This document shows, piece after piece, positions 62,885 to 64,000 of a DNA stretch of 64,000 bases. Under the pieces are notes generated by a model. It ran no database searches and had not been told where the DNA came from. It worked only from the letters and a program-made list of their open reading frames with translations. The translations under genes and the position numbers were made by a program. The stretch comes from Sipunculus nudus. Lineage: Eukaryota; Annelida; Sipuncula; Golfingiida; Sipunculidae. Location of the stretch: positions 59,840,917 through 59,904,916 of the forward strand of contig CM049319.1 of assembly GCA_026874595.1 (NCBI GenBank). The letters are read 5' to 3'. Within the stretch, counting starts at the first letter, position 1. Every line of letters starts with the position of its first letter.

Positions 62885-63000
62885 ATACACAGTAAAGTCG
62901 GTTCACTGACGATGGGAATCGAACCCTAGCCGTGACAACCCGATTACGTAGGCAATCGGAAAATTGGGCTGGTAAGCCTACTCTAGTCGTGATACAAGTT
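62885..63000 (-). mobile_element. Possible tRNA-derived SINE fragment
   Basis: On the minus strand GGGTTCGATTCCC (62926-62914) is a near-perfect RNA polymerase III B box. The A-box region upstream (near 62980-62965) is poor and the T-stem does not close, so it is not a working tRNA gene. It directly abuts a long (AT)n tract, as the tails of such elements often do. Confidence 0.45.
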
Positions 63001-63539
63001 ATATCTAGGAATGTATCGCAGTGGTCTTGCATCAGGTTGCATTCATATCATAATCTCAAATTTATGCTAAAAATAATGAATTTACACAATAGTATACATG
63101 TGAGCTCACAATCCAAACTGAAACACCGTCTCCATGGACACGGGTCATTTCCTATATCGCCTGCAAGCTGCCTGCGTCCTGTAACCCGTGCGGGCAGTGC
63201 TTGTATTCATGCGGTCATACATTCAACAAACACGCCAAAGGGTTTACCAAAGAGCTGGGTTAAAACGGACTTTTCTCGCTCATGTTTAGTATTATTAGAA
63301 AGTACACAAAAAATGCTAACGATTGGTCTGGTTTATGTTGATTGACAGTTTAACTGTAAGCCATGAAGCATTGTCAGAAATGACGAAAATATTTGCTTCT
63401 TCATTAATGCGTTCCTCAGACATAGATGTAATGACACTCTGGCGCTAGTAATCTGGTCGTAATACCAGAGGGTCGATATGATGCTAATCGAAACCATGAT
63501 CTTCCGATTTCCGGTCGGCTGTTTTAACCTATTCATTCA

Positions 63540-63540
<1 letters not shown>

Positions 63541-63599
<59 letters not shown>
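63541..63599. repeat. (AT)n microsatellite
   Basis: Pure AT run of about 29 units. Confidence 0.95.
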
Positions 63600-63600
<1 letters not shown>

Positions 63601-63781
63601 CAATAGATTATATGTTTGCAGAACGAATCCAATAGTGCTCTATTAGCGGGGTGCTAAGAGCTGGTACATAGTGATAATTTACGAAAATGTTCAGTTACAC
63701 ATTAACACGTGTTTTCATGCATCTGCAATCTTCAGAATTGATCTGTCAAAGGTTGGTACGGTTATGTAATCAAGTGTTGAT

Positions 63782-63854
63782 GCACTCAGCCATGGTCAGG
63801 TGGGAATGTTGAATCCTGATCCCCGAACATTCCCACCTGACCATGGCTGAGTGC
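63782..63854. repeat. Perfect 29-bp inverted repeat (hairpin, 15-nt loop)
   Basis: Arms 63782-63810 and 63826-63854 are exact reverse complements (start GCACTCAGCCATGGTCAGG) around the loop GAATCCTGATCCCCG. Directly after the right arm, TTTTCGTAAATTATC (63856-63870) is the exact reverse complement of GATAATTTACGAAAA at 63673-63687. Confidence 0.95.
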
Positions 63855-63871
63855 GTTTTCGTAAATTATCA

Positions 63872-63910
<39 letters not shown>

Positions 63911-63955
63911 TATATAAATATATATATATGTATATATATATATTGATATATATAT
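63872..63955. repeat. Imperfect (AT)n tract at the right edge
   Basis: TA repeats with ATG and AAAT interruptions, next to the hairpin. Confidence 0.9.
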
Positions 63956-64000
63956 GATGCGTGTCTGTGTCTAGGTGTGTGTGAAAAACATATCTAAAAT

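Overview
This is metazoan nuclear DNA. It is AT-rich, has GT-AG introns, very long (AT)n, (AG)n and (ATT)n microsatellites, many short inverted-repeat transposons and few genes. The gene content (an FSIP2-like sperm gene, a Tctex1-domain gene and two secreted IL-17-type cytokines), a tRNA-derived SINE and LINE relics suggest a lophotrochozoan, most likely a mollusc and perhaps a bivalve. The phylum is an inference from gene families.

Four protein-coding genes can be supported. (1) Positions 87-7876, minus strand: the 5' five exons of an FSIP2-like gene (fibrous-sheath-interacting protein 2). All splice phases agree and the gene runs off the left edge. (2) Positions 17254-17868, minus strand: a 204-residue Tctex1/DYNLT4-5-type dynein light chain family protein in a single coding exon. 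(3) and (4) Positions 43747-45087 and 53445-56035, plus strand: two tandem IL-17-like genes. Each has a 5-codon first exon behind a TATA box, a phase-0 intron, and a second exon carrying the rest of the signal peptide and the whole cystine-rich domain. Each also has a consensus NF-kappaB site upstream. The first two genes are of axonemal or sperm-tail type; the last two are an immune cytokine pair.

Layout: 0-8 kb is the FSIP2-like gene, with a hAT-like insertion lying exactly at the exon 2 splice donor. 8.9-9.6 kb is a 145-bp tandem array. 9.7-11.6 kb is a decayed non-LTR retrotransposon. 13-37 kb is gene-poor apart from the Tctex1 gene and holds MITEs, microsatellites, a GGTGGCGCCACC-containing array and a tRNA-derived SINE. 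38.45-41.22 kb is a large minisatellite of about 79 copies of a 35-bp unit with higher-order structure. 43.4-56 kb is the IL-17 pair, with a 1.8-kb-spaced inverted repeat between the genes. 56-64 kb holds more MITEs (one with a perfect 8-bp target duplication), a second GGTGGCGCCACC array and a perfect 29-bp hairpin.

I did not find an obviously new multi-gene system. The most notable observations are the transposon that duplicated a splice donor, the shared micro-exon and kappaB architecture of the IL-17 pair with signs of sequence homogenisation, the 35-bp minisatellite, and the template-switch-like hairpin near the right end. Everything was read by eye; no homology search was run.
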